Source: an uncultured Collinsella sp.
GTDB lineage: Bacteria; Actinomycetota; Coriobacteriia; Coriobacteriales; Coriobacteriaceae
Length of the DNA: 7,440 nucleotides
Assembly (NCBI GenBank): GCA_902495955.1
Contig: CABUZE010000037.1
Span: 1-7,440 of the forward strand
Direction: 5' to 3'
The translations under genes were made by a program, and so were the position numbers. The notes under the pieces were generated by a model. It was not told the DNA's origin. It worked only from the letters and a program-made list of their open reading frames with translations, and did not search any database. This document shows, piece by piece, positions 1 through 6,380 of the stretch (the stretch's first letter is position 1; each line of letters opens with the position of its first letter).

Positions 1-302
1 AGCTGGCCGTTGTCGGCTATGTCGTCATGGATAAGCGCTCCCGACTGAAAGTGCTCGATAGCTGCCGCCGCGCTGCGGGCGCTCTCAAAGTTACCGCCCA
101 CTGCGGTTGCGGCGAGCATGCAGATAAGCGGGCGGTGGCGCTTGCCGGCATTGGCGGTAAATGCCGAGAGCGGGGTATACAGGTAGCGCTCGATATCGGC
201 AGAGGTCGCCTGTCCGTCAAAGAACGTGGCCAGATAGTCGTTGATCTGGTCAAAGTGCTGGGCTAAAAAGCTGGTAAACGGACTGGACACGGGTTCTCGC
301 AT
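1..302 (-). CDS. Polyprenyl diphosphate synthase (trans-isoprenyl type), N-terminal part, cut by window edge
   Basis: Reading the minus strand from an ATG at 302-300 gives 100 residues that run off the window start. Two family hallmarks are visible: the substrate-binding GKRHRP at residues 53-58 and the first aspartate-rich motif DDIAD at 93-97, preceded by LIH. In this family these bind allylic diphosphate and Mg2+, and the enzyme chains isopentenyl diphosphate units in the cytoplasm to make the lipid tail of quinones or carriers. The second aspartate motif lies outside the window. An in-frame TAA at 311-309, just upstream, makes 302 the first usable ATG; the site before it, AAGAAAGA, is only a weak ribosome-binding sequence. 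The residues four and five places before the first Asp are small (Ala89, Gly88), which in the family tends to go with longer products; exact chain length is not assignable. It lies 113 bases downstream of the PTS gene on the same strand, with no functional link evident. Confidence 0.88.
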   Translation of the reverse strand, partial: MREPVSSPFTSFLAQHFDQINDYLATFFDGQATSADIERYLYTPLSAFTANAGKRHRPLICMLAATAVGGNFESARSAAAAIEHFQSGALIHDDIADNGQ

Positions 303-415
303 TCTTTCTTAGGTTGCATCGTTGCGGTGTGCAGATACCATATTGCCACATTGGAGTTGCCGGCGCGTCTGTTTTGGCGATTTGGGGAAACGGGACGTGT
401 GCGCGTGCCGGCTGC

Positions 416-2866
416 TTATATAAGCCTAAAGTGCTCGAGCGCCTTGACGACGCCATCTTTGTCGACCGAGTCGGTGATGTAGTCGGCGCGCTTTTTGAGA
501 TAGTCCGGCGCATTGCCCATGGCGATACCGACATCGACGGCGTTCATCAGCGAGACGTCATTGCTGGCGTCGCCGATGCCGTATACGGTTCCGTGGTGGG
601 GATCGAGGGCGTCGAGTACAGACTGGATGCCCCCGCGCTTCGTGCATTCGCGGGGCGAGATTTCGGTTACCTCGAGTTCGAGCTCGTTAAAGCACAGCAG
701 CGGCTCAAGTGCCTTATCTTGAGCGATGTGGTTGGCGAGCGATGTAGACATCAAGATCTTGTAGACACTGTAATGTTGCAGCTGCGTGACTGCGTCGCCC
801 AGGGTGCGCGCGTATCCGGGAGCATCGGGGGCATCGGCACTCATGCGCACGACGCCGTTGAGGCCCTCAAAGCGGATGACCTCGCCCGATTGCTCAAGAT
901 AGGGGGCAAGATGCTGCAGCATGCTGGGCGTCATCGACAGATCGCGAATTGCGTGTCCGTTGATCTCGGCGTAACCGCCCGCAAGACAGACGATGCCGGT
1001 CCAGGGCAGCTCTAGAAGTTTGGGGTGGATGCAGCTGAGGGTGCGTCCTGTGCAGATAAAGGCCATGTTGCCATTTGCAACGAAATCGCGGATGGCCTGC
1101 GAGACCGCCTCGTTGGGATAGGGGGACAGGTCACGCTCGCTCTCGGGAAGCTCTTGTGCCGCTCGAGGGTCTTGCCAGGCGAGCGTTCCGTCGATATCGA
1201 AGAAACAGATATCGCTGCGATTATGGGCTGCGCTGGCGGCAGGGGAGGCCGAGGTGGTGGGCACAAATTCCGGCTCGAGGCCCATGATCTGGTCAAAATG
1301 CTCTTTAACGCGGGGAACGGAGATGCCGATGATCACCTGGGCGGTCTTGCCCGTAATGATGAGGCCCTTGGCGCCCACCGCGACAAACGACGCGTTATCT
1401 GCAACGATGGAAGGGTCTGCGACCTCGACGCGCAGGCGCGTGGCGCAGTTGGTTGCGCCCACGATATTGCCAACGCCACCTAAAAGCTGAATTACCCGCT
1501 CAGCGAGGACGTGATCTTGATCGGATCGACTATCGACCTCGTCATTGGGGGATTGCTCTTTGGCAAAGTCGCTTCCCGTTAAACAATCGATTGCCGCGCG
1601 ATTGGCAACATGATCCTCGCGGCCCGGTGTCTTAAGGTCATAGACCAAGATGAGTGCTCGAAAACTAACAAAAAAGATGAGGCTAAAGGCAAGGCCGATA
1701 CCGAGCGCCAAAAGATAGGCACCGGCATGCGTGCGCATGAGCGGAATAAAGTTGAAGGCTGCCATCTCCATGAGGCCGCCCGAGAAGATGCCGACGATGC
1801 CAAAGAGATTCATGGTTGTGGCAAGGCAAGACGATAAGACGGCGTAGAGCAAAAAGAGCCCGGGGTGGGTGAACATAAAGAGAAACTCGAGTGGCTCGGT
1901 AACGCCGCAAACCACCGAGGCGACGATGGCGGGCAAAAGGATGACCTTAAGGCCGGCGCGGCGCTCTGGTTTTGCGGTGGAGTAGAACGCGGCTGCGATG
2001 GCGGGAAGGCCAAAGAGCTTGACCCAGCCGGTGGCGGTAAAACCGGCCCACGGCGCAAGTTCATTAAGGGGGCGCGTGCTATGGGAGAGGATGGGGAGCA
2101 AGCTGCTCCACGTGGCGTAGATGCCGTCGTTAATGACCAGGTTGTCGTAGTAGATCGGCATGTAGAGCAGGTGGTGCAGCCCCATGGGCTCGAGCGCTCG
2201 CTCCAAAAGCACAAAGATGCCCACGCCAAAGGGGCCGACGCTCGTAAGTGCATGGCGCAGCGTTTCGGTCATTGCGTATACGGAGGGCACGATGGCGGCC
2301 GAGATAGCGGCAAGGGCAAACACGGCAAAAAAGCTGATGAGGTAGACCAGCGAGGAGCCCGAGAAGGTGCCGAGCCAATCGGGAACCTTGGCATCGTAGA
2401 AGCGGTCATGGATGGCGACGACGGTTGCCGATACCGCCAGCGGGCCGATAATGCCGGTGTCGAGCGGCTTGATGCCGTCGATGATGGTGATGCCGCTAGC
2501 GGAGGTCAAAGACGACGGGTACTTAAGTCCAAGATTGTCTCCGCTCAGCTTAATGATCTCGCTCAAAAAGAAGCAGTAGGCAAAATAGGCCACGAGTGCC
2601 TCGAGGCAGCAGCGTGCCGGTTGCTTTTGGGCAAGACCGATAGGCAGCGCTACGGCAAAAAGGAGCGGGAGGCGTTTAAAGACCGTCCACGAGCCGCGCT
2701 GGATGATGGTCCAAAAAGCGTACCAAGGGGTTCCGTATACGGCGAGATCGCCGACGATGTCCGCAGTCGTTGCGAGAGCGGAGACGCCGACCATGAGGCC
2801 CGATATAGAAAACAGCATGGCGGGAGCGAACATTGCCCCGCCAAAGCGTTGGATTTTTTGCAGCAT
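416..2866 (-). CDS. PTS sugar permease EIICB (glucose/alpha-glucoside class) fused to a C-terminal HAD/Cof-type phosphatase
   Basis: The protein has 816 residues. Residues 1-412 are a multi-pass EIIC sugar channel with the family motifs GLHH (229-232) and GVTEPLEF (321-328). Residues about 450-528 are an EIIB domain with the phospho-accepting cysteine Cys474 in NCATRLR. After an Ala/Ser/Pro/Thr-rich linker (531-550) comes a full-length HAD type-IIB domain (552-816): motif I DIDGT at 557-561 (nucleophile Asp557, acid/base Asp559), motif II Thr606, motif III Lys743 and motif IV GDASND at 765-770. EIIC moves a sugar across the membrane, EIIB phosphorylates it, and HAD/Cof domains usually dephosphorylate sugar phosphates. 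No EIIA domain is present, so a glucose-type EIIA must be supplied elsewhere. The frame is continuous across the linker and the catalytic residues of both enzyme domains are present, so this looks like a real fusion. The start is supported by GGAAGG six bases upstream (complement of 2873-2878). It is divergent from the TreR-like regulator. Substrate unproven; alpha-glucosides are favoured over glucose because of the regulator. Confidence 0.93.
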   Translation of the reverse strand: MLQKIQRFGGAMFAPAMLFSISGLMVGVSALATTADIVGDLAVYGTPWYAFWTIIQRGSWTVFKRLPLLFAVALPIGLAQKQPARCCLEALVAYFAYCFFLSEIIKLSGDNLGLKYPSSLTSASGITIIDGIKPLDTGIIGPLAVSATVVAIHDRFYDAKVPDWLGTFSGSSLVYLISFFAVFALAAISAAIVPSVYAMTETLRHALTSVGPFGVGIFVLLERALEPMGLHHLLYMPIYYDNLVINDGIYATWSSLLPILSHSTRPLNELAPWAGFTATGWVKLFGLPAIAAAFYSTAKPERRAGLKVILLPAIVASVVCGVTEPLEFLFMFTHPGLFLLYAVLSSCLATTMNLFGIVGIFSGGLMEMAAFNFIPLMRTHAGAYLLALGIGLAFSLIFFVSFRALILVYDLKTPGREDHVANRAAIDCLTGSDFAKEQSPNDEVDSRSDQDHVLAERVIQLLGGVGNIVGATNCATRLRVEVADPSIVADNASFVAVGAKGLIITGKTAQVIIGISVPRVKEHFDQIMGLEPEFVPTTSASPAASAAHNRSDICFFDIDGTLAWQDPRAAQELPESERDLSPYPNEAVSQAIRDFVANGNMAFICTGRTLSCIHPKLLELPWTGIVCLAGGYAEINGHAIRDLSMTPSMLQHLAPYLEQSGEVIRFEGLNGVVRMSADAPDAPGYARTLGDAVTQLQHYSVYKILMSTSLANHIAQDKALEPLLCFNELELEVTEISPRECTKRGGIQSVLDALDPHHGTVYGIGDASNDVSLMNAVDVGIAMGNAPDYLKKRADYITDSVDKDGVVKALEHFRLI

Positions 2867-2909
2867 GTTCTGCCTTCCGAATATCGAGGCGCGTTGCGCG
2901 TGGGGAAAC

Positions 2910-2919
2910 GTTTAAACAA
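2910..2919. promoter_or_regulatory. Candidate HutC/TreR-type operator before the PTS gene
   Basis: GTTTAAACAA contains the perfect palindrome GTTTAAAC (2910-2917), which fits the GT-N-TA-N-AC rule known for HutC-subfamily GntR operators. It lies immediately downstream of the candidate minus-strand -10 box (2927-2932), where a bound repressor would block initiation. The same ten bases recur at 3032-3041. A second small palindrome, AAACGTTT (2906-2913), overlaps it. Confidence 0.55.
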
Positions 2920-2926
2920 TGGATTC

Positions 2927-2955
2927 ATTGTAGAGGACCAGACGATTGTTGTGCC
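2927..2955 (-). promoter_or_regulatory. Candidate promoter of the PTS-phosphatase gene
   Basis: On the minus strand TACAAT (complement of 2927-2932) matches the sigma-A -10 consensus at five of six bases. With a 17-base spacer the -35 would be GGCACA (complement of 2950-2955), only a partial match. The start would fall near 2920, at the edge of the operator-like palindrome, giving a leader of roughly 50 bases before the ATG at 2866. The weak -35 keeps confidence moderate. Confidence 0.4.
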
Positions 2956-3031
2956 GGCAGTTTTGAGCGAAACCGATTTGGGCACGACAGAAACCGTCAA
3001 CGGTTAAATCCTGTCGCTTTACCGATATTCG

Positions 3032-3041
3032 GTTTAAACAA
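3032..3041. promoter_or_regulatory. Candidate HutC/TreR-type operator before the regulator gene
   Basis: GTTTAAACAA is identical to the copy at 2910-2919 and again holds the palindrome GTTTAAAC (3032-3039). It overlaps the likely -35 region of the regulator's own promoter, suggesting autorepression. It abuts and partly overlaps another palindrome, ACCGA-TAT-TCGGT at 3021-3033. Confidence 0.55.
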
Positions 3042-3060
3042 CTTTAAGAAATGCTATCGT
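3033..3060 (+). promoter_or_regulatory. Candidate promoter of the TreR-like regulator
   Basis: An extended -10, TGC followed by TATCGT (3055-3060), lies 16 bases after TTTAAA (3033-3038), a four-of-six match to -35. Transcription would start near 3067, about 29 bases before the ATG at 3096. Both boxes are imperfect, so this is a best guess, helped by the operator-like palindrome overlapping the -35. Confidence 0.35.
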
Positions 3061-3095
3061 GCCTAGCCGGAAATGAATAATGTAGAGGTGAAACA

Positions 3096-3815
3096 ATGCC
3101 AAAAGCGATATACGAAGGAATCTACCGAGAAATACGCTCGCGCATCATTAATGGGACCTATGCGTTTCAGGAGATGCTGCCAACCGAAGCCGAGCTGACC
3201 GCGGAATTTGGCTGCACGCGCAATACCGTCCGCCGCGCTTTGAGCATGCTGGCCGACGGGATGTTTGTGCAGCCCATACACGGCAAGGGCGTGCGCGTTA
3301 TTTGGCTTAAGGGCGAAACCGACATGTTGGGCGCACTCGAAGAGGTTGAGTCGTTTGGCGAGTTTGCAAAGCGCAACAATGCCGTTGCATCGACGGACGT
3401 TAAGTCTTTCGAACATCTGGTTTGCACCGAGCAACTCTCTCGTCACCTGGGCTTTAAGGTGGGCGAGGAGTTGATTCGCGTAGTGCGTGTCCGAAGCCTC
3501 AACGGCAACGCGCGCCAAGTGGACCATGGCTATTTTTTGGCGTCGATCGCCAAGGGCCTGACTCCCGAGATCGCGGCAGATTCTATTTACGGCTATCTGG
3601 AGCACAAGCGCGGTGTCAAAGTGATGGCGAGCCGTCGTACGGTGAGTGTCGAGCTCGCCAACGATGAGGACTGCAGCTATCTTGACCTCGGCAAATACAA
3701 CTGCGTTGCCGTCATGGAGAGTCAGTCGTACACCTCGGATGGCATCTTGTTTGAGGTGACGCACACTCGCACACACCCCGAGATCTTCCATTACCGCGTC
3801 AATTCCAAGCGATAG
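3096..3815 (+). CDS. GntR/HutC-family repressor resembling the trehalose regulator TreR
   Basis: This 239-residue cytoplasmic DNA-binding regulator has a typical GntR winged helix at about residues 4-70 (LPTEAELTAEFGCTRNTVRR at 28-47, then wing FVQPIHGKGVRV at 57-68). A UTRA ligand-binding domain follows at about 80-235. The C-terminal pattern (SIYGYLEHKRG, then NDEDCSYLDLGKYN) resembles, from memory, Bacillus TreR, which binds trehalose-6-phosphate; length is also usual for that group. The start is supported by AGAGGTG at 3084-3090, five bases before the ATG. It is divergent from the PTS-phosphatase gene, precedes the ABC importer and ends in its own strong terminator, so it is probably monocistronic. 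Operator-like palindromes in all three surrounding control regions make it the likely local and self regulator. In the family a sugar phosphate usually releases the repressor from DNA, which would tie induction to PTS activity. The effector here is inferred, not shown; another alpha-glucoside phosphate is possible. Confidence 0.9.
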   Translation: MPKAIYEGIYREIRSRIINGTYAFQEMLPTEAELTAEFGCTRNTVRRALSMLADGMFVQPIHGKGVRVIWLKGETDMLGALEEVESFGEFAKRNNAVASTDVKSFEHLVCTEQLSRHLGFKVGEELIRVVRVRSLNGNARQVDHGYFLASIAKGLTPEIAADSIYGYLEHKRGVKVMASRRTVSVELANDEDCSYLDLGKYNCVAVMESQSYTSDGILFEVTHTRTHPEIFHYRVNSKR

Positions 3816-3853
3816 CCGGCTAGCTCGCAGCCTGACGAGACTCATGGCCTCAA

Positions 3854-3908
3854 AGAGAAAACGCCCGGTCAAACCGACGGTACATCGGCTTGACCGGGCG
3901 TTTTCTCT
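3854..3908 (+). terminator. Strong intrinsic terminator after the regulator gene
   Basis: Two 24-base arms (3854-3877 and 3885-3908) pair with a single mismatch (A3873 against C3889) around a seven-base loop. The GC core CGCCCGGTCAA is flanked by AGAGAAAA on the 5' side and a U-rich TTTTCTCT on the 3' side. It begins 38 bases after the regulator's stop codon. The A/U-rich flanks are paired, so it could work in both directions; here it separates the regulator from the ABC operon. Confidence 0.9.
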
Positions 3909-3926
3909 GCATTAGATAACAAATAA

Positions 3927-3938
3927 TTGTTTATACAA
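3927..3938. promoter_or_regulatory. Candidate HutC/TreR-type operator upstream of the ABC operon
   Basis: TTGTTTATACAA has symmetric arms TTGT..TA..ACAA and its core GTTTATAC (3929-3936) fits GT-N-TA-N-AC exactly. It differs at one base from the GTTTAAACAA copies at 2910 and 3032. Two further short palindromes follow: ACTTG-T-CAAGT (3940-3950) and TCAA-G-TTGA (3952-3960). TTGTCA (3942-3947) is a possible -35, but no good -10 sits at the right distance, so I do not fix a promoter for the operon. Confidence 0.5.
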
Positions 3939-4001
3939 AACTTGTCAAGTATCAAGTTGAAATTACCGTTCACCGAAGTTTTTCTACCGCTCTAGTAATA
4001 C

Positions 4002-4013
4002 TTGTTCAAACAA
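4002..4013. promoter_or_regulatory. Second, degenerate operator-like palindrome upstream of the ABC operon
   Basis: TTGTTCAAACAA has perfect five-base arms (TTGTT/AACAA) around CA. Its inner core GTTCAAAC departs from GT-N-TA-N-AC at one base. It follows the AT-rich TAGTAATACT (3993-4002), which could contain a -10 box. A partial repeat, GTTCAAAT, occurs at 4032-4039. With the site at 3927 it could form a two-operator arrangement 75 bases apart. Confidence 0.35.
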
Positions 4014-4047
4014 CTAGCCAAATAGCGTATCGTTCAAATCAGCAAAA

Positions 4048-4098
4048 GGGGCAAAGTCCCCGAGCCAATCTCCGAAGGCGGCGGCAAAGGGTGCCGCC
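4048..4098 (+). other. Small hairpins in the leader of the ABC operon
   Basis: Two short inverted repeats lie just upstream of the binding-protein gene: GGGG/CCCC (4048-4051 with 4058-4061, loop of six) and a stronger seven-base stem GGCGGCA/TGCCGCC (4080-4086 with 4092-4098, loop of five). The second ends eight bases before the ribosome-binding sequence at 4107. There is no U-run, so it is not a terminator. I recognise no known riboswitch consensus; mRNA stabilisation or tuning of translation is possible. Confidence 0.35.
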
Positions 4099-4106
4099 AC
4101 GGTGTG

Positions 4107-4115
4107 AAAGGGTGG
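4107..4115 (+). promoter_or_regulatory. Ribosome-binding site that fixes the start of the binding-protein gene
   Basis: AAAGGGTGG lies six bases before the ATG at 4122. An in-frame GTG at 4104 would swallow this site and has no such sequence of its own upstream, so ATG 4122 is preferred. That start also places the twin-arginine signal close to the N-terminus, as expected. Confidence 0.7.
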
Positions 4116-4121
4116 ATTGTA

Positions 4122-5438
4122 ATGAAGAACGAAATGAGCAGAAGGCAGTTCCTGGGCTTTGCTGGTTCCGCGGCTGCAGTTCTTGGTCTGGGCCTCGTGG
4201 GTTGCGGTGGTTCTGCCGGCTCCGGCTCCTCTGCTTCTGGTGACGCTGCCGAGGTCTACTTCCTCCAATTCAAGCCCGAGGTCGACAAGGAGTGGAAGGA
4301 GATCGCCAAGGCCTATAAGAAGGAGAAGGGCGTCGAGGTCAAGATCGTGACCGCCGCTTCCAACACATACGAGGAGAAGCTTAAGTCCGAGATGTCCAAG
4401 AGCTCCGCTCCGACCCTGTTCCAGGTCAACGGCCCCACCGGTCTTAAGAACTGGAAGGATTACTGCGCCGACCTGTCCGATACCAAGCTCCGCGGTGAGC
4501 TCATTGACGACTCCCTGGCTCTGCAGTCCGACGGCAAGGATGTGTGCATCGACTGGGTCCAGGAGAGCTTCGGCATCATCTACAACAAGCAGCTGCTCGA
4601 GAAGGCTGGCTACAAGGCCGAGGACATCAACTCCTTCGACAAGCTGAAGGCTTGTGCCGATGACATCCAGGCCCGCAAGGACGAGCTTGGTGTCGAGGGT
4701 GCCTTCACTTCCGCCGGCATGGACGACTCCTCCAGCTGGCGCTACACCACCCACCTTGCCAACATGCCGCTCTACTACGAGTTTGAGAAGGAGCACAACC
4801 AGGAGGACGACGAGATCAAGGGTGAGTTCCTCGACAACTACAAGCAGATTTTCGACCTGTACATCACCGACTCCACCTGCGATCCTTCGCAGCTTGCTTC
4901 CAAGACCGGCGACGACGCCACCAACGAGTTCGCAACCGGCAAGGCCGTCTTCTACCAGAACGGCTCTTGGGCCTACTCTGACCTCGTCAAGGCCGGCATG
5001 ACCGACGATCAGATTGGCATGATGCCGATCTACATCGGTGTTGACGGCGAGGAGAACCAGGGCCTGTGCTCCGGCGGCGAGAACTACTGGTGCGTGAGCT
5101 CCCAGGCTTCCGAGGATGCCCAGAAGGCCACCGAGGACTTCATGTATTGGTGCGTCACCGCTGACACCCCGACCAGCATCATCGCCGACAAGATGGGTCT
5201 GACCGCTCCGTTCAAGAGCGCCAAGGAGACCACCAACGTCTTCTCGCAGCAGGCCGTTGCCATGGCCAAGGACGGCAAGAAGACCGTCGCTTGGGACTTC
5301 GTCTACATTCCCTCCGAGGAGTGGAAGAAGAACCTCAAGCAGGCTCTGATTGCCTACGCTGCCGATAACAGCAAGTGGGACGGCGTCAAGAACGCCTTCG
5401 TCGATGGCTGGAAGACCGAGAAGGCCGCTTCCGAGTAA
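4122..5438 (+). CDS. ABC sugar importer substrate-binding lipoprotein (CUT1 family) with twin-arginine signal
   Basis: This 438-residue protein should be anchored outside the membrane, capturing a sugar or oligosaccharide and handing it to the permeases encoded next. The signal reads SRRQFLG (6-12, Arg7-Arg8), then a hydrophobic stretch, then a lipobox ending GLVGC with acceptor Cys28: a Tat-type lipoprotein signal. A Gly/Ser/Ala spacer (29-43) leads into a family 1 solute-binding fold that starts EVYFLQFKPEV, with the characteristic FATGKAVFYQNGSWAY region in the second half. Length is usual for CUT1 binding proteins. Codon use is strongly biased (Lys almost all AAG, Glu almost all GAG, many TCC and GGC), unlike the regulator and PTS genes, suggesting high expression. 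It heads the operon and is separated from permease 1 by 87 bases containing a hairpin. The ligand is not readable from sequence; alpha-glucosides are a guess from context. Confidence 0.9.
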   Translation: MKNEMSRRQFLGFAGSAAAVLGLGLVGCGGSAGSGSSASGDAAEVYFLQFKPEVDKEWKEIAKAYKKEKGVEVKIVTAASNTYEEKLKSEMSKSSAPTLFQVNGPTGLKNWKDYCADLSDTKLRGELIDDSLALQSDGKDVCIDWVQESFGIIYNKQLLEKAGYKAEDINSFDKLKACADDIQARKDELGVEGAFTSAGMDDSSSWRYTTHLANMPLYYEFEKEHNQEDDEIKGEFLDNYKQIFDLYITDSTCDPSQLASKTGDDATNEFATGKAVFYQNGSWAYSDLVKAGMTDDQIGMMPIYIGVDGEENQGLCSGGENYWCVSSQASEDAQKATEDFMYWCVTADTPTSIIADKMGLTAPFKSAKETTNVFSQQAVAMAKDGKKTVAWDFVYIPSEEWKKNLKQALIAYAADNSKWDGVKNAFVDGWKTEKAASE

Positions 5439-5469
5439 GCAGTTGCTGCCCAAGCTATCTGATTAGCGA

Positions 5470-5505
5470 CAGGGGGCGGGCAGACGTTGGTTTGCCCGCC
5501 CCCTG
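5470..5505 (+). promoter_or_regulatory. Intercistronic GC hairpin between binding protein and permease 1
   Basis: A perfect 13-base stem, CAGGGGGCGGGCA with TGCCCGCCCCCTG, encloses a ten-base loop (5483-5492). No U-run follows; the next bases are CATATTGAAAGG, which includes the ribosome-binding site of permease 1. This suits a 3' stabiliser or partial attenuator that lets the binding protein be made in excess of the membrane subunits, as in the classic malE-malF gap. The role is inferred. Confidence 0.8.
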
Positions 5506-5525
5506 CATATTGAAAGGACCCTTTT

Positions 5526-6380
5526 ATGGGCAAAGCACTCAAGCGCTGGTGGCCGCTCTTTATGCTGCCCACGTGCCTGGCGTTTATGATCGGGTTCGTG
5601 ATCCCTTTTATCCAGGGCTTCTATCTCTCGTTCTGCCAGTTTATTATCATTAGTAACGCGCACTTTGTCGGTATCGAGAACTACGTGCGCGCGCTGTCCG
5701 ATCCGCAGTTCTCCACGTCGTTCTTCTTTACCGTGGCGTTTGCCTTCCTGTCGACGGTGCTCATCAACGTGATTGCCCTCGCCATCGCGCAGGCGCTCAC
5801 CCGCAAGGCGCTCAAAGGCACCAACATCTTCCGTACGATCTTCTTTATGCCGAACCTGATCGGCGGCATCGTGCTGGGCTACATTTGGCAGATTCTGATC
5901 AACTGCCTGCTCTCCAACGTGGGCGCCCAGCTCATCGCCCTTAACTCTGCTGCTGGCTTCTGGGGCCTTATCATCCTGACCCTGTGGCAGCAGGTCGGCT
6001 ACATGATGATTATCTACATCGCTGGTCTGCAGTCCATTCCGTCCGACTACATCGAGGCCGCCAAGGTCGACGGCGCTACGGCATGGCAGACGTTTTGGAA
6101 GGTTAAGATCCCTAACCTGATGCCGACCATCACCATCTGCCTGTTCCTGTCCATCACCAACGGCTTTAAGCTGTTCGACCAGAACCTCGCCCTTACATTC
6201 GGATACGATTCGCACTCCACCGAGATGCTCGCCCTGAACATCTACAACACGTTCTATTCGCGTGCCGGTATCGCATGGCAGGGTATCGGTCAGGCCAAGG
6301 CGGTTATCTTCTGCATCCTGGTCGTGGCCATCTCCATGATCCAGCTTAAGGCCACGAGGTCCAAGGAGGTGCAGCAGTAA
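5526..6380 (+). CDS. ABC sugar importer permease 1 (MalF-like, CUT1 family)
   Basis: This 284-residue integral membrane protein forms one half of the transport channel. It opens with a basic N-terminus and a first hydrophobic segment (about 11-35), and has further membrane spans around 66-90, 105-128, 145-168, 200-215 and 258-275. The cytoplasmic EAA loop that docks on the ATPase is clear: YIEAAKVDGA with Glu177-Ala-Ala179 and Gly183, followed by IPNLMP at 195-200. Length matches short six-span MalF-type subunits rather than the longer E. coli MalF. GAAAGGA at 5512-5518 supports the start. Its stop codon shares one base with the start of permease 2 (TAATG), so the two are probably translationally coupled and made in equal amounts. 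Substrate is set mainly by the binding protein. Confidence 0.93.
   Translation: MGKALKRWWPLFMLPTCLAFMIGFVIPFIQGFYLSFCQFIIISNAHFVGIENYVRALSDPQFSTSFFFTVAFAFLSTVLINVIALAIAQALTRKALKGTNIFRTIFFMPNLIGGIVLGYIWQILINCLLSNVGAQLIALNSAAGFWGLIILTLWQQVGYMMIIYIAGLQSIPSDYIEAAKVDGATAWQTFWKVKIPNLMPTITICLFLSITNGFKLFDQNLALTFGYDSHSTEMLALNIYNTFYSRAGIAWQGIGQAKAVIFCILVVAISMIQLKATRSKEVQQ

Noticed and set aside
359..412. GCCGGCGC and GCGC-GT-GCCGGC as a terminator after the PTS gene
   Set aside because: The arms enclose a loop of over 30 bases, pairing is interrupted and no U-run follows on the minus strand. Nothing else stood out in the 303-415 gap, including no convincing promoter for the polyprenyl synthase.
1865..3007. 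A 380-codon plus-strand open frame opposite the PTS gene, plus shorter ones at 314-1015 and 1025-1483
   Set aside because: Their products are charged, domain-free strings without ribosome-binding sites; the minus-strand frame carries consecutive EIIC, EIIB and HAD motifs.
3940..3970. Promoter built on TTGTCA (3942-3947), or a minus-strand promoter built on its complement TTGACA
   Set aside because: The bases at -10 distance on the plus strand (around 3964-3970) match poorly, and a minus-strand transcript would run into the terminator with no gene to serve.
4104..4121. GTG at 4104 as the start of the binding-protein gene
   Set aside because: It would add six residues, lacks an upstream ribosome-binding sequence and overlaps the good one (4107-4115) that serves ATG 4122.
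4014..5453. A 479-codon open frame on the minus strand opposite the binding-protein gene
   Set aside because: It is the mirror of a strongly codon-biased gene; the translation is a low-complexity Leu/Val/Gly-rich string with no domain, and the plus-strand frame has clear signal, fold and operon context.
5470..5505. The first intercistronic hairpin as a true transcription terminator
   Set aside because: No U-run follows and the permease genes continue the same operon; a stabiliser or partial attenuator fits better.
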